A DNA stretch of 64,000 nucleotides, taken from positions 248,001 through 312,000 of the forward strand of contig NW_026251722.1 of assembly GCF_025024155.1 (NCBI RefSeq), read 5' to 3'. How positions within the stretch are numbered: position 1 is the first letter of the stretch; each line of letters opens with the position of its first letter. The stretch is from Gamsiella multidivaricata (taxonomy: Eukaryota; Mortierellomycota; Mortierellomycetes; Mortierellales; Mortierellaceae). This document shows, in pieces, positions 35,809 to 46,342 of the stretch. The notes under the pieces were generated by a model. The model was given only the letters and a program-made list of their open reading frames with translations, was not told where the DNA came from and did not search any database. The position numbers and the translations under genes were made by a program.

Positions 35809-36497
35809 GTTAAAATGGGATCATGCTTGTACCATGGCTTGAGTGGCTTCAATAGGGGTTTCATAGCGAGAACACATTTGTGTCAGACGCGCCTACCATG
35901 TTATATCGTCATCCATGGTTGTTCTGTGTTGAAGGAAGCAGGATCCCTTGGCGATGAATGTCGAATGGAGAAATATATATGAGGAATGGAATCTACGTTG
36001 GTTGAGGCGATGAGCGAGTTGAAAGTTAAAAGTCGAGAGTCTCTGCTCTCGGTTCCATGCCGAACAAAATTAATGCTCTGTAGCTCATAGCCTCAGCCCA
36101 GGGAAACCTTCATTGACATACACAGAGGAATGTATGCCGCGTCTACACACGCGTCGTGAAAAATGTCGGCTGTGGAAGCTGGCGCACGCGGCTTTTCTGC
36201 TCCACACCCGTAAAGGAGCGGGCGCCAATTTTCTTCGACAGGCGAATAGCACCCTTTTACCCCGGCTTCGCCTTTGCCCAAGTGCTCACAACAGTATCGT
36301 ACAGGTCTATAGAATGGGACCATTCTTTCATTGTTTGAATTAGAAGATGATGCGCCAACCTGGGGGATCACAGCCAAGATGAAACGAACTCCATACAAGG
36401 GGCCCATAGGGGGCCGGAGCGATGGGTATAGATACATTTGCGACGCCGACCACTGTCCCTGTGGTGCGTTACTCACCGACCATGCAAACGGGACCTG

Positions 36498-36783
36498 CCC
36501 TGGCTCCGTGCTCGACCCAGACGCAGCGGATCGGACGCTGCTGGACTGCCTGTAAGGGAGGAGGCGGTTGACAACCATGGAGGGGATGGGGAAGATACCC
36601 TTCTTGTAACAAGGTGTTTTCAGCTTTTAACACACTGATGAGGTGTGGCAATTGTTGCGCAGGCCCTAGGGGCAGGCCCGGGAAATGTGACCTGTCAACT
36701 GGCGACTGTGGATTGGTCCTGCTTTGGTGGAGAGGACAACTATGGGAGATAGATTCGGAGAGTCAATTGACTCGAGAGACAAA
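36498..36783 (-). repeat. Diverged, inverted partial copy of the tRNA-Met repeat
   Basis: The reverse complement matches about 10529-10828 of repeat copy 1 with scattered differences and small indels; the tRNA part is absent. In this copy the proline-rich frame stays open where copies 1 and 2 have TAG (reading CVWVEHGAR here), so it is probably closer to an ancestral coding state. The frame runs PHLISVLKAENTLLQEGY, HGCQPPPPLQA and on to a stop at 36469. No domain was recognised. An overlapping 161-codon frame (36093-36578) is not supported. Confidence 0.78.
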
Positions 36784-38799
36784 TTGTTAACCAAACTCAA
36801 AATGAAAGGTCACTCATCCAGTGGGCGGGCAGTGTATCCGAGAGAAACCTCAAGGTTTCATCCGCATAGCGACATGCAGTGAGGAAGAACAACTACACCA
36901 GATTCAAGCTGTCGTCATGAGGGGGTACGTTCTTTTTAGGCGTGGGCGTAGTCGGACGAGGCCAGGGCAGTTAATGCATCAGACCTGGGTATCCTGAAGC
37001 CTCAGTCGGCCAAACAGCACAACCTTAGTGCGTCCATGACGATTGCCTATTTGCCGATCTCGATTTGACATTCGTTCCACGTTTGCCGTCGACATGAAAC
37101 CTCAGATTCTTTTGTTACTATCGTATGAAGAAAAAAAGGAGAGGTGCATAGTCAGCTCAGCAACGATTGTGATTCAAGCTTAGGCAACAGGGCAAACAAT
37201 GGGCGTAACCATAACATCATCTCTCTTCACAATCCGGAGGAGGTGGTGTCTATTCGTGTAACCGTTAGCAAAGATATGAGGCTCAAGAGGTACGACGATA
37301 TTAGTTATAGTATTATAGCAATAGGTACCTGAAATAAGGAACGTGAAAAAAAGCTGTGTTACGATCAAAGCAAACATGATGTCCTTGTTCTGCACGTTGT
37401 TTTTAGCTGCAATGTGCAAGGTAACGTGTTAGACTCAATCCGAGAGTTCCCCGATTTCTCCAAAGATCTTGGCGAAAACGCGAAAACGAGATCCCCGATC
37501 CTGATACTGTCTCAAGTAACCGGTATTAAGATGCTTGGTGGAACCGTGTTCCATTCTATAGCCACTGGCGTTAAGAGCTAAGAGAGCTGGCTATGCTACC
37601 GGGCTGGCAGAGATCTAGTTTTGGGGATTAGAGTATGAATCCACGATTAGTCGGCTGCCCAATACACTGCTTCCCGGAAAGGCCGATTTAGGTTGAAGTT
37701 GGTACCGTCTTGCTAGATACAATTGGGAAAAAAAACGCGAGCAATATAGGAGAAGCAGACCCATTCGCCAGGGTTCAGTTTTACTTTACGATCGAGCGAG
37801 TCCTCTTGAAATGAGTATTCCCTTTTTGGAGAAATAGGGGTTGTTGCTGAGGTTAGTAGCAATCCATTCCATTCTGATGGGAACAACAGAGACGAGGACA
37901 GCTGTGGATGGATACGCATGACGCAGACACGCATGGGCGATACGCGATCCTTCAGCAGTTCTAGGCTGCCGAGATCATGACGACCAAGCTGAGAAGCGTG
38001 GGCGCGGCAGTGCATCCAAGACATCTTGTGTGTGCGTGGCAGGAGCGTGTTTTGGACAGGTGGTGACCATGATGTGATAGACTTCAAGATCTAATCCTAA
38101 TTTCCTCGGCGAAAACTCCACTGCAACGATCGCACGCTGCCATTGGTCAGTGTTTCGCGTGCCTCTTGATTATTTTGCTGTCAAACGTGCCTTAGACTAC
38201 CAAGATGAAGGAGGAAAGGGGGGGTCTGCTTCTCATTTGGATGTGAATGTGCAGTGCCCACTACACAGCGCTTTGAACGACAGCTGAAGATGCCGATCGA
38301 AGTGTGCTATGGGAAAGGAGGGGTGGGTCCAGGTAGGGACGGTATTATATAATACATATTGGTTTCTGAGCAAAGAAGTGTGTCTCTACTAGTCAGTATG
38401 CTGCTTACAGTAGAGGATATGTCAGATTTCTAATTGTCTCGCCCTTTTGCCCTAAACTGCACTTGGGAGGTCTTATAGACACAACACATAATAAACATAC
38501 CCCCTTCGCTTACTTTTTACTTTGAGACATCGGCTCTTTCTTTCTACATCTGCTACCGGCGATATAGGGCGATATAGGGCGATATAAATAAGGACTTTGT
38601 TACTCCTCTTCATCCTCGCCACTCCCTCCTCCTCTCTTTAATCTCACTTCTCCTGTGCTTCGCTGTTTTTTATCTTTTTTTTTTCTATTCTCTCTGTTCT
38701 CTTTGTTCGTTACCCCATCACACTTGGACGCACACTCCCCTCTCTAACCCAGGCACCGAAATAATATTGGCCCACCGCATCTTTTCATAATCCACCATT

Positions 38800-38834
<35 letters not shown>

Positions 38835-39015
38835 GCACTCACACTCACATTCATCAACACCTTCTTCCTGCTATCCAGCACGAGCCCTCTTTGATACCAG
38901 TGCTCTCGTTCCACAGCATCGTTGTCCTGTGCCCCGCTCATTCATTCATTCACCCATCCATCCATCAGATAACTCTTCTCCCCGCAGCACAGCAAAGCAA
39001 AGCGATCAAAGAAAT
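36784..39015. other. Gene-free interval and F-box gene leader
   Basis: 36784-38500 has no supported coding sequence or RNA gene. 38558-38586 contains a 10-bp unit GATATAGGGC in about 2.6 tandem copies. From ~38600 to 38935 the plus strand is strongly pyrimidine-rich (CTCCTCCTCTC, TTTTTTTCTATTCTC), fitting promoter and 5' leader of the F-box gene. Confidence 0.45.
38799..38850. repeat. TCTCAC hexamer microsatellite
   Basis: Tandem CTCTCA units run from about 38799 to 38834 and decay into CTCGCACTCACACTCAC. It lies in the leader of the F-box gene about 170-220 bp before its start. Confidence 0.85.
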
Positions 39016-40661
39016 ATGACCGATACTTGCTTGATGGACGTCGACATCGCCGTAATGGCTAAGCCCAGCAGCATACCAGTCATGCCCGAGAACATCTGGC
39101 TCGACATCTTCAACTACCTAACCCTCCAGGAGAAGTTCAAGATTTCCAGGTATGCATAGATGGCACACTCTCCATGGATTCGTATACGCCTCATCTGCAC
39201 TCCCTCTCTCCTTCCTCGCATCTCATCCTTACACTACACACATCCTCGAGTCAACACCTGTTCCGTCTTACAAGAAAACTAAATCATATCGAACCAGACG
39301 TCTGAACCTGAACCTGAACTTGAACCTGAATCCCCAGTTCATGCTAACCAACACACAACCTGTGTGTGTTCGTCTCGGCGAATGCTGTTCCTCTCTCTGT
39401 CTGCAACAGCACCTGTCGCACCTGGCACCGCATCCTCGCTGATCCATCCCTTTACACCCATCTATGGCTCGACCGCATGGAGTTCAACACCCTGGTTCAA
39501 TGTATGCAGCAGCTCTGCCGTCTCGCACCCCGGATAAAGTCCCTCCAGATCTCAAACTGCTACTCCTCCTTCATCTCCAAGACCACGGTTCCGGTCCAGA
39601 ACACGGCCATTATGCACCACTTCCCACAGCAGCATGGTATGCACTCGCTTTACTCTCACATTACATCGTTTACCCTCCCTCGGCGCCGGGAAGAGTACCG
39701 CAAGCTCGGTTTCACCCTCCACCAAGACTTCTCCCGAGCCCTCGTCATCCTGATGGAACAGAGCCAAGAATCTATCAAGTGTCTTGAGATCCAGGATAAC
39801 TTTCTGGATCTTGAAATGACCGAGCTGATCTTTTGTATTGTTCGGTATGGCCGCCATCTCGAGCACTTGCTCTACGACGCTAACAAGGATGGTGGATTTG
39901 TTGCGCCCGAGGTTGTTAGCGCCATTACTGCTGCATGCCCCAACATCCAAAGCTTCCGTGGCCAACACGCCATCTCGGACACGGTATTGCGTAGGATGAT
40001 GACCGGCTGGGAGGACCTCAAATCTGTCACATTGGCACCCTACCAGTCCACGACCATAGGTACCAAGGAGGTTAGTCTGGAGGGACTCTGGTCTTTGCTC
40101 GAGTGTGGCAAGGTTGAGACCCTGGAACTGCTGGATCTGGATTGCATCTCAAATGATAATATCCGCACGATGATGCAGCGCGTCAAACACCTCCAATCCA
40201 TGTCCCTGGTAGATCGTCCTTCGAGCCCTATCGTACCCAGCCACCCCTTTGCCCATCTCGCCTCTCGTTTTCCATCCCTGGCAGAATCTCACCACTTTAA
40301 TAACTCTTCGCCCAAACCATTCCCGGGCGAATCTGTCCGCCACTTGACCTTGACAAAGTACACATCAAGTCCGCTCACGCTCCCTGGATTCGTTGCACTG
40401 ATGAGACTGTTCCCTAATCTCGAGACGCTCAAGTTCACGACGAACTTCTTTACCTACGACCACCAGTTCCAAGGCTTGACAGCAGAGATTTACGGGGAGG
40501 AGATCAAGCTGGTGGAGACGATGATCCTTAATGAGATGAACGATCGCTGGTCGTCTGAGCGCGACGCCTCCACCTGCTGGATCGGGAACTGGCATGCGCC
40601 CTTGACACAGGAGCAGAGTCTTCGAGTTGGGATCATGCGCCCTCTAGTTTCTTCACCATGA
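39016..40661 (+). CDS. F-box protein with leucine-rich-repeat-like C-terminus
   Basis: There are two exons, 39016-39149 and 39410-40661, 461 residues, from ATG 39016 (MTDTCLMDVDIAVMAK). The F-box is split by the intron: PENIWLDIFNYLTLQEKFKI, then SSTCRTWHRILADPSLYTHL, which matches the family pattern LP-E-L-I-F-L...C..W..L. After it come irregular repeats with leucine-rich-repeat character (SIKCLEIQDNFLDLEMTEL, KVETLELLDLDCISND, NLETLKFTTNFF). F-box proteins bring substrates to SCF cullin-RING ubiquitin ligases through Skp1; LRR-like tails bind substrate. The substrate is unknown. CSN5, in this same window, would regulate such ligases, but that is general biology rather than linkage. Confidence 0.88.
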
Positions 40662-41382
40662 AATGTGATCTTTGTCCTATCCTACCATGTATACCACTAG
40701 TATCTCTAGTTCTTGCTACCGTTTACCTGTTTACCAATCTCTTCTCAGCTCCTTCCACCCACTGTAATTGCTACACTGCCCTTTTTTTGTTGTTGTTGTT
40801 GTTGCTTACCATAGTCTTTGTAGTCCAACCTTGTTCTTATATTGTATCATAAACCAACATTTGCACTCTTCGTCAGCTGAACACCCTCGCGCAGGCGCAT
40901 GTGTACTTGTCTATCCCCATCTGAGACAAAAGACAAAGAAAGGGTCTGGGCCATGCTCAAAAAAAAGGGTCGTGGACCTGAACTGCTTTGTCATCTAGTT
41001 GTCTGCGTGCCATAGACTAGCAGGGGGTCCGAGTGTCCGAGTGTGAGACATGTTGTGTCGTGGCTGGAATACGAAGTGAGCATTTTCACAACAACCATCA
41101 TCAACCTGTCTGTTTGTCTGCAGTCTAGCATAGAAGGCCAAGACAACAACAACAGCAGCACGCGTTCGGCCGTGTTCCGATAGACTAGGGAGCCCATGCA
41201 TGCGGAGCCGCCTCCGATTTGCGTTCACTGCGTTCAGTGCGTTCGTTCAGGATGGATTTTCAGAATCTCTTTGGAACAATTTAAACCTTTTGTGCCTGTG
41301 CGCGTGCTTACAGGAAAAAAAAAAGGCCATGTATCCTTATTTTCATTCCAGGACCAAGCAACAGACTTTATTTCATCAGATC
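40662..41382. other. Convergent intergenic interval (F-box / RMD1-like)
   Basis: It holds the two 3' UTRs. TTGTTGTTGTTGTTGTTGC near 40786 is a short triplet run. TTTATT at 41367-41372 is AATAAA on the minus strand, 11 bp beyond the RMD1-like stop, and supports that last exon. No gene was seen. Confidence 0.45.
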
Positions 41383-43733
41383 CTACAAGCGCAATTGTGC
41401 TCCCTCGCCTCCAAAATGGCTCAAGTACTTAACAACAATCTCGCCTAAAAAAATAAATAAATAGAACCAGGACCTATGTTAGTATTGATGGCTTGGTTTG
41501 GATGGGCTTCACTGGACTGCCATAATGTTCAAACCTAACTAATAAAACGAAATGAAAAAAAACGGTTCCTTACCTGCTGCAACAATGACAGCGATGACGA
41601 TAAGAATGATGATGATCCAAGTAATGTAGTTCATGTTGTTCGATGCAAGGTCGTCCCGCAGCATCGTCAGTAAGTCTGAGATCACCAGGCAGCGATCGCT
41701 CAACACCTTGGCTCGCTGGCCGATCTCAAGATACTGGCGAATGGCATTGTATAACGGCTGCAGCTCTGGTTCTGACCAAAAAATCTCAGGCGTATCTATA
41801 TGGCGGAAAAAGAATACCGAAAGTTAGCAAAGTCTTTACTTCCCATTAATGTCTGTGTCTGCGTCCTCAGTCCGGGTGCTTTGCTTTCATACCAAGCACA
41901 TTCGACACAAGATCGACATTCATGCGAAGCTGGAACAGGTGTCCAGAAATTTTTGTGATCTGGGGTCTCGAGTAGTTCAGTTTTCCGGTTTGCGCCAACT
42001 GAATGGGGATGATCTTTGTATCGTCGATAGTATCGTCCATTTGACATTCGTACAGTGCCAGCTTGACAGACTGCGAGATGGCGTGGGATATTGTCAGCTT
42101 GATCATATGATTTCCTCCTCGCAGTGTAATCCTAAAGAACAGAGCATTGCAAACATGAATATATAGCCTCAGTAAGCCTCAGAAATAAAGTGATTCGAAG
42201 TATGAGAGCCCCTTGCCGTGACATAACTTACATGTCGTTGTAGATTCTGGGAGTGGAGTAGCCTGCGTACTCGAAATGGAACTCTTCTATCTGCACGTCG
42301 TCCGGCAACAGCCTCTTGACCTCGAACTCCGAAAGGTCGTCCAGGATCCATGCCTCTTGCTCGACACTCATGTTCCAAAAAACCGTGACGCCATAGTCAA
42401 AGAAAAATACTTCTCCACCCATAAATGGCGCCGCAGCTGGCTGTGGTGCCATCGTAAGTAAAGCTTCTATGCTCTCTGCGTGCCCAGCTGACGGCGATTT
42501 GATGACAGATGTCTGATCTTCAAGTGCATCCACGAAATAATCCTGTGATTCAGGTGCAGTCGATGTGCTCCGGCTCGAAGTCTCACCCTCATGAGCAGAC
42601 ATTGCCATACCTATATCGCCGTCCTTTGTGTGTCTGCTGGATCGACTACTCGCGCGACGTCGATTTTTAAGTTGACCGCGCTGATGATAGTCCTCGTTTG
42701 TCAGATCCCGTCCTGATGTTGAGCGCCTGTATCTCTCCTCGTCATCAGCATGCTCTAATGATCGAGAGTAAACCTCTCCTGTGTTCTCCTCATACTGCTC
42801 CAACTGCTTGTCCAAGATTGAGCCACCTCCAGGAGATCGAACTGGTGGCGCTGACATATATCTCGTCGTCCTTCCAGGAATGAGAGGGAAGTGATAGGCA
42901 GTATACAGGGCCTCATCATACAGTCGAGGCTGGACACCATGGTTGGCCTTCAAGTACGCAGACAGTCTTTTGATATCGTATCCCTCTGCAGTGCAGTACG
43001 CAACCACTCTATTAGAAGCAAAAAGCGACAAAGATTGTTAGATTCTACACTGACCTTGAGAGCCATTGATTATTGATTATTACATCGTGCCTTTTAGAAT
43101 AGTGACATGCTCAAAACAACAACAACAACAACAGCAAAAAAAAACTTGCCTTGCAAGGCCCTTGGAATTTCTCTGCTCCTTCGTCAGCAGCTCTGAGCGA
43201 GTTGGTGCCCGTCCGTGTAAACCTCGTTTCCGGATCCTGAAGTCGGATTCGTCACGGAAGGCATCAATCTCTGGATCAGAGAAAGCTCCCTCTGCAAAGT
43301 CGGTATCATCCTCCTCAGCCTCCTCCTGATCTTCTGGCAACATAACCAACTTTTGCGAGACCTTAGTCGTACGAAGTGGCACCTGTTTTTGTTTTGGAGT
43401 GCCTGGGCCAGGACTCACAAAGCCGGATTGATAGGCACTGGCATTGGCGCTAGCAGTGTTGATCCTCATCGGCGTATTGATAGCTCCATATGGCGTCCTA
43501 GTGGCCTCAGTACCTCCGCTCGCGGGATGAAAGGCGCGTCTGGTCCTGAACGAGGTATCTGGAAATAGCTGACGAGGGTTTGGAAGCGGACTGGAGGAGA
43601 TGAATTGGATATGGTTCTGGTGCTGATAATGGTGAGGAGTATTTGACTGAGGTGCGCCCTGCTGTCGCTGTTGACGTTCCTGAAGCAGGGGTAGGTGCGG
43701 GTTGTTGGGAGGTTGCGACTGCTGATCGGTCAT
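41383..43733 (-). CDS. RMD1/RMND1 family (DUF155) membrane-anchored protein
   Basis: There are five exons: 43150-43733, 42232-43008, 41893-42131, 41574-41795 and 41383-41444, 627 residues, from ATG 43733 (MTDQQSQPPNNPHLPLL). The N-terminal ~190 residues are Gln/Pro-rich. The DUF155 core follows: VVAYCTAEGYDIKRL, VFFFDYGVTVFWNMS, EQEAWILDDL, IYNDMITLRGGNHMIKLTIS, HAISQSVKLALYE, ITKISGHLFQLRMNVDL and DTPEIFWSEPELQPLY. Near the end a hydrophobic anchor (YITWIIIILIVIAVIV) precedes a short tail. Yeast Rmd1/Rmd8 and human RMND1 belong here; RMND1 is mitochondrial and needed for mitochondrial translation, Rmd1 is cytosolic and required for meiotic division. Which paralogue this matches is open. The first intron (43009-43149) uses AG|GCAAGT, a GC donor. 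Confidence 0.88.
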
Positions 43734-44070
43734 GGTGATGAATCGTTCGTTGCGGGATCCGATGTAGAAGGATGTGAAGAGGGCTCAAATGACGTATTGT
43801 GCAATGCAATGCAAAAAAAAAAAAAAAGAAAAGATGTGCACGGTCACAGATCAGCCTCTTCTGGCGCCCATGTCCTTCAATCGCTTCGTCCCTTGAAGTT
43901 TTTGGGAGAGAAAGCGTAATCCATCGGATACATTTTATTGATAACGTCCACTAAAGCACTACATAAGAGAGAAAATGATAAAGAGGCCTCGGAGTCGGGT
44001 GCAGTGCAAATTGAAGAGGAAAAAAATACGAAGGGTCTACCCCAACGTGTAGTTCAGTCATCATGCGCGC
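43734..44070. other. Intergenic interval between RMD1-like and POLD4 genes
   Basis: It holds the RMD1-like promoter side and the POLD4 3' end; TTTATT at 43933 is AATAAA on the minus strand for POLD4. A 15-base A run lies near 43812. No gene was seen. Confidence 0.4.
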
Positions 44071-44992
44071 CTAAACACGTCCTTCGTAGACCGGAGTGTT
44101 GAGGGCCATATGCGCAACAATCATATCCTTGACATCCTGTGGGGGGTCCAGTCCCTATTGAAACCATAAAAAAAAAGAAAACTATCAGCGCGGTTTGATA
44201 ATCCGCCGTAGCAGCACCTCAGAGAGTCCCTTGCTGTCAACACACCAGCTCAAGGGCACGTTCCCAGCGCTCAAGTCTCGTCAGTTCTGTGCAAGGACCG
44301 TATTTGGAAGTAAGATCAAACTGACGAAGCACTTTCTCCGCGCCCAAAAGGTTTGCTTGGTGGACTATTTCGTTCCATTGTAATTGTTATAAGACGGAAA
44401 TCAGTACGCGCGCTCTTAGTTGCAATGACGATCTAGCTAGCAAGAAGCCGAGGTAGTCCAATTGATGCTTACATCCAGCATAGATATCGCCAATATATGG
44501 AGCAACGTATGACACAGCGTTTGTGCTTTTGGTCGTCTTTTTCTGGCCGGTAAGCGACGCAGTCCCATTTACGGATTGCTTTTGGATCTCAGAGCCCTTC
44601 TTCGTCGTCGTGATTCTCTCCTCCAGGACCTTCGCCTTCTCTATCTTTCGCAAGTCCGCCTCAACAGCATCAGAGTCGTCCGACTGAACCTCATCCTCTT
44701 CCTCTTCCTCTTCCTCTGAATGAGCCTCATCTTCACCCTGATCGCTGTGCAGTGACGCCTTTTCCTCATCCGAGTACTCTGTCTCATCGATCTCGTCGGG
44801 AGCTTCCTCCTTGTCCTTCTTTGCGTCCTGATGCTCTTCTGTTGCCATTGTCGGAGAAGTTACCGAGTGCAAACTGGGAGTGGTTGCCTTTTTGGCGGCC
44901 ACGACGCGCTGCACTGTCGACAGCTTCTTTCCCCGCTGGAAGAAGTTCGCGGCGGGCTCAATAGCTGTAGTTCGTTTCTTGGGTGGTGCCAT
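44071..44992 (-). CDS. POLD4: DNA polymerase delta subunit 4 (POLD4 / Cdm1)
   Basis: There are three exons: 44473-44992, 44246-44364 and 44071-44154, 240 residues, from ATG 44992 (MAPPKKRTTAIEPAANFFQR). The C-terminal core is diagnostic: LRQFDLTSKYGPCTELTRLE, RWERALELGLDPP and DVKDMIVAH; human POLD4 has FDL...YGPC...RLQRW..A..LGLNPP at the same place. The N-terminus starts with a basic segment; its FFQRGK stretch (QXXFF-like order) may relate to a PCNA-binding motif. A ~75-residue Asp/Glu/Ser-rich stretch follows. The protein is longer than human (107) or fission yeast (160) members, mostly through this acidic part. Subunit 4 stabilises polymerase delta at the replication fork. Confidence 0.92.
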
Positions 44993-45098
44993 TGCTTGTT
45001 ATCTTGTGTAGTGAACAGGGGAGTAGAGGGAGTTGCCTTGTATGCCACTTGTGGTAGAGAGTAATTGAGGTGCGGTATACGTCATGTGATATGTGCGC

Positions 45099-45428
45099 AC
45101 AACCTGGGTTGCCATGCATTGTTTGCCAACCCCCCTCTAATTGACCGCTGATGCTGCCCACTGCACACTTGTCCACCGCAGGCTGCACTAACTCACATCT
45201 GCTTGCTCTTACCATTCCTCCTCACTGTCCCACTACTCCTCCTCCTCCTCCTCCTCCTTCTTTACCCCTGCTGAGGAGTCATTACACTAGCCTACCCACA
45301 TCCTCGTAGCATGGATCCAGCTGTACTGAGTAGAGCCGACCTGACCGCTGCCTCAATCGCCAAAATAAGTCTCGTAGCAGCAGTCAATTAGGGGGGGTTG
45401 GCAAATAATGCATGGCAACCCGGGTTGT
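45099..45428. mobile_element. MITE-like element with ~51-bp terminal inverted repeats
   Basis: Left end 45099-45150 and right end 45378-45428 are inverted copies with about three mismatches and one indel. The ends read ACAACCTGGGTTGCC and, on the other strand, ACAACCCGGGTTGCC. The 227-bp centre has no coding sequence but includes a CTCCTCCTCCTCC run. Size, long inverted ends and lack of a gene fit a non-autonomous DNA transposon. No clear target-site duplication was seen at the flanks (GTGCGC left, CAAATA right), so the exact ends may be off by a few bases. It lies ~107 bp upstream of the POLD4 start. Confidence 0.82.
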
Positions 45429-46342
45429 CAAATAGATAACTTGCCCTAGGGGCCTCAGCAAAACTTGGACGCGACACAACCACACGACACGAGTACATGT
45501 AAACCACGCTGCCGTGCATATTATGCTGCAGTTCAAACGTCCATGCAGCCGCAAGCGGCTCTCTATTTCATCGAGGACTGGACAAAGTGCTCGTTGCCTC
45601 GTTCATCTCTTGCATATGAATGAACGTACGCTTTCGTGGGTTCCTGCATACAGACGTCGAAATGATCGACTGGGTGCCCAAAATGTTTTAATATTTCTTA
45701 AAATATTGACGGCGGTGTTCTCGATCGAAAAAAATATATTCAATCTATGCGATCGATCGATCAGTCTAGTTCTCAGATCTCTCTATGTTTGGTCAAGAAA
45801 TAAATCGTCTCTTCTCTTCAGAATTTCCTTGCGGAGTGCACATAGTCTATGCAAACTACTTTTTTCTCGTAATATTCACTCAGTCACTTGAGTGTGTAGT
45901 GTGTGTCTGACGATATTCTCCTTTCACCTTACTGGAAATTTAGTCCGCGGAGAAAGGAGTGCGCCAACTGCAAACAGCAAGGCCGCAAGCCAAGGGTAGT
46001 ATATCAAAAGGCCGAATGTAAGATTCATGCCGGCATGCCAGCCTGTCCATAGGCTGCGTACTGTATAATGGTCGTTTTGAATATCTCCGTTTTGTCATAT
46101 CAAAACAACGCGCGCCTCACCCGTGTCACCCTCTATTTGCCTGCGCCGGTGGGCGCATATGATATCTTTGGGAAGATTCCCGTCCCTTTTTCTCTTCACG
46201 TTTCTTTCCTCCGCAATAAAATCACGCTGTAGTTTAAGTATACTATTATATGTCCTTGCCTATTAACACGAACAATGGCATCCTCATCAACCCTCTGTAT
46301 TCTATGCTTATTATTTATTATTATAGTATATGTACGAGAGTT
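45429..46342. other. Gene-free interval
   Basis: A 125-codon frame at 45514-45891 has no domain cue and AT-rich composition. CGATCGATCGATC near 45750 is a short palindromic run. TTTATT at 46314-46319 is AATAAA on the minus strand, 24 bp beyond the cyclin stop. Confidence 0.45.

Noticed and set aside
36093..36578. 161-codon minus-strand frame
   Set aside because: It overlaps the repeat copy in a different frame from the coding-like one and has no domain cue.
38558..38850. Possible CRISPR-like array from short tandem units
   Set aside because: Units are 6 and 10 bp and contiguous, with no spacers. They are ordinary microsatellites in a eukaryotic leader.
45514..45891. 125-codon plus-strand frame
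   Set aside because: AT-rich, no domain, no splice context, and it follows a transposon-like element.
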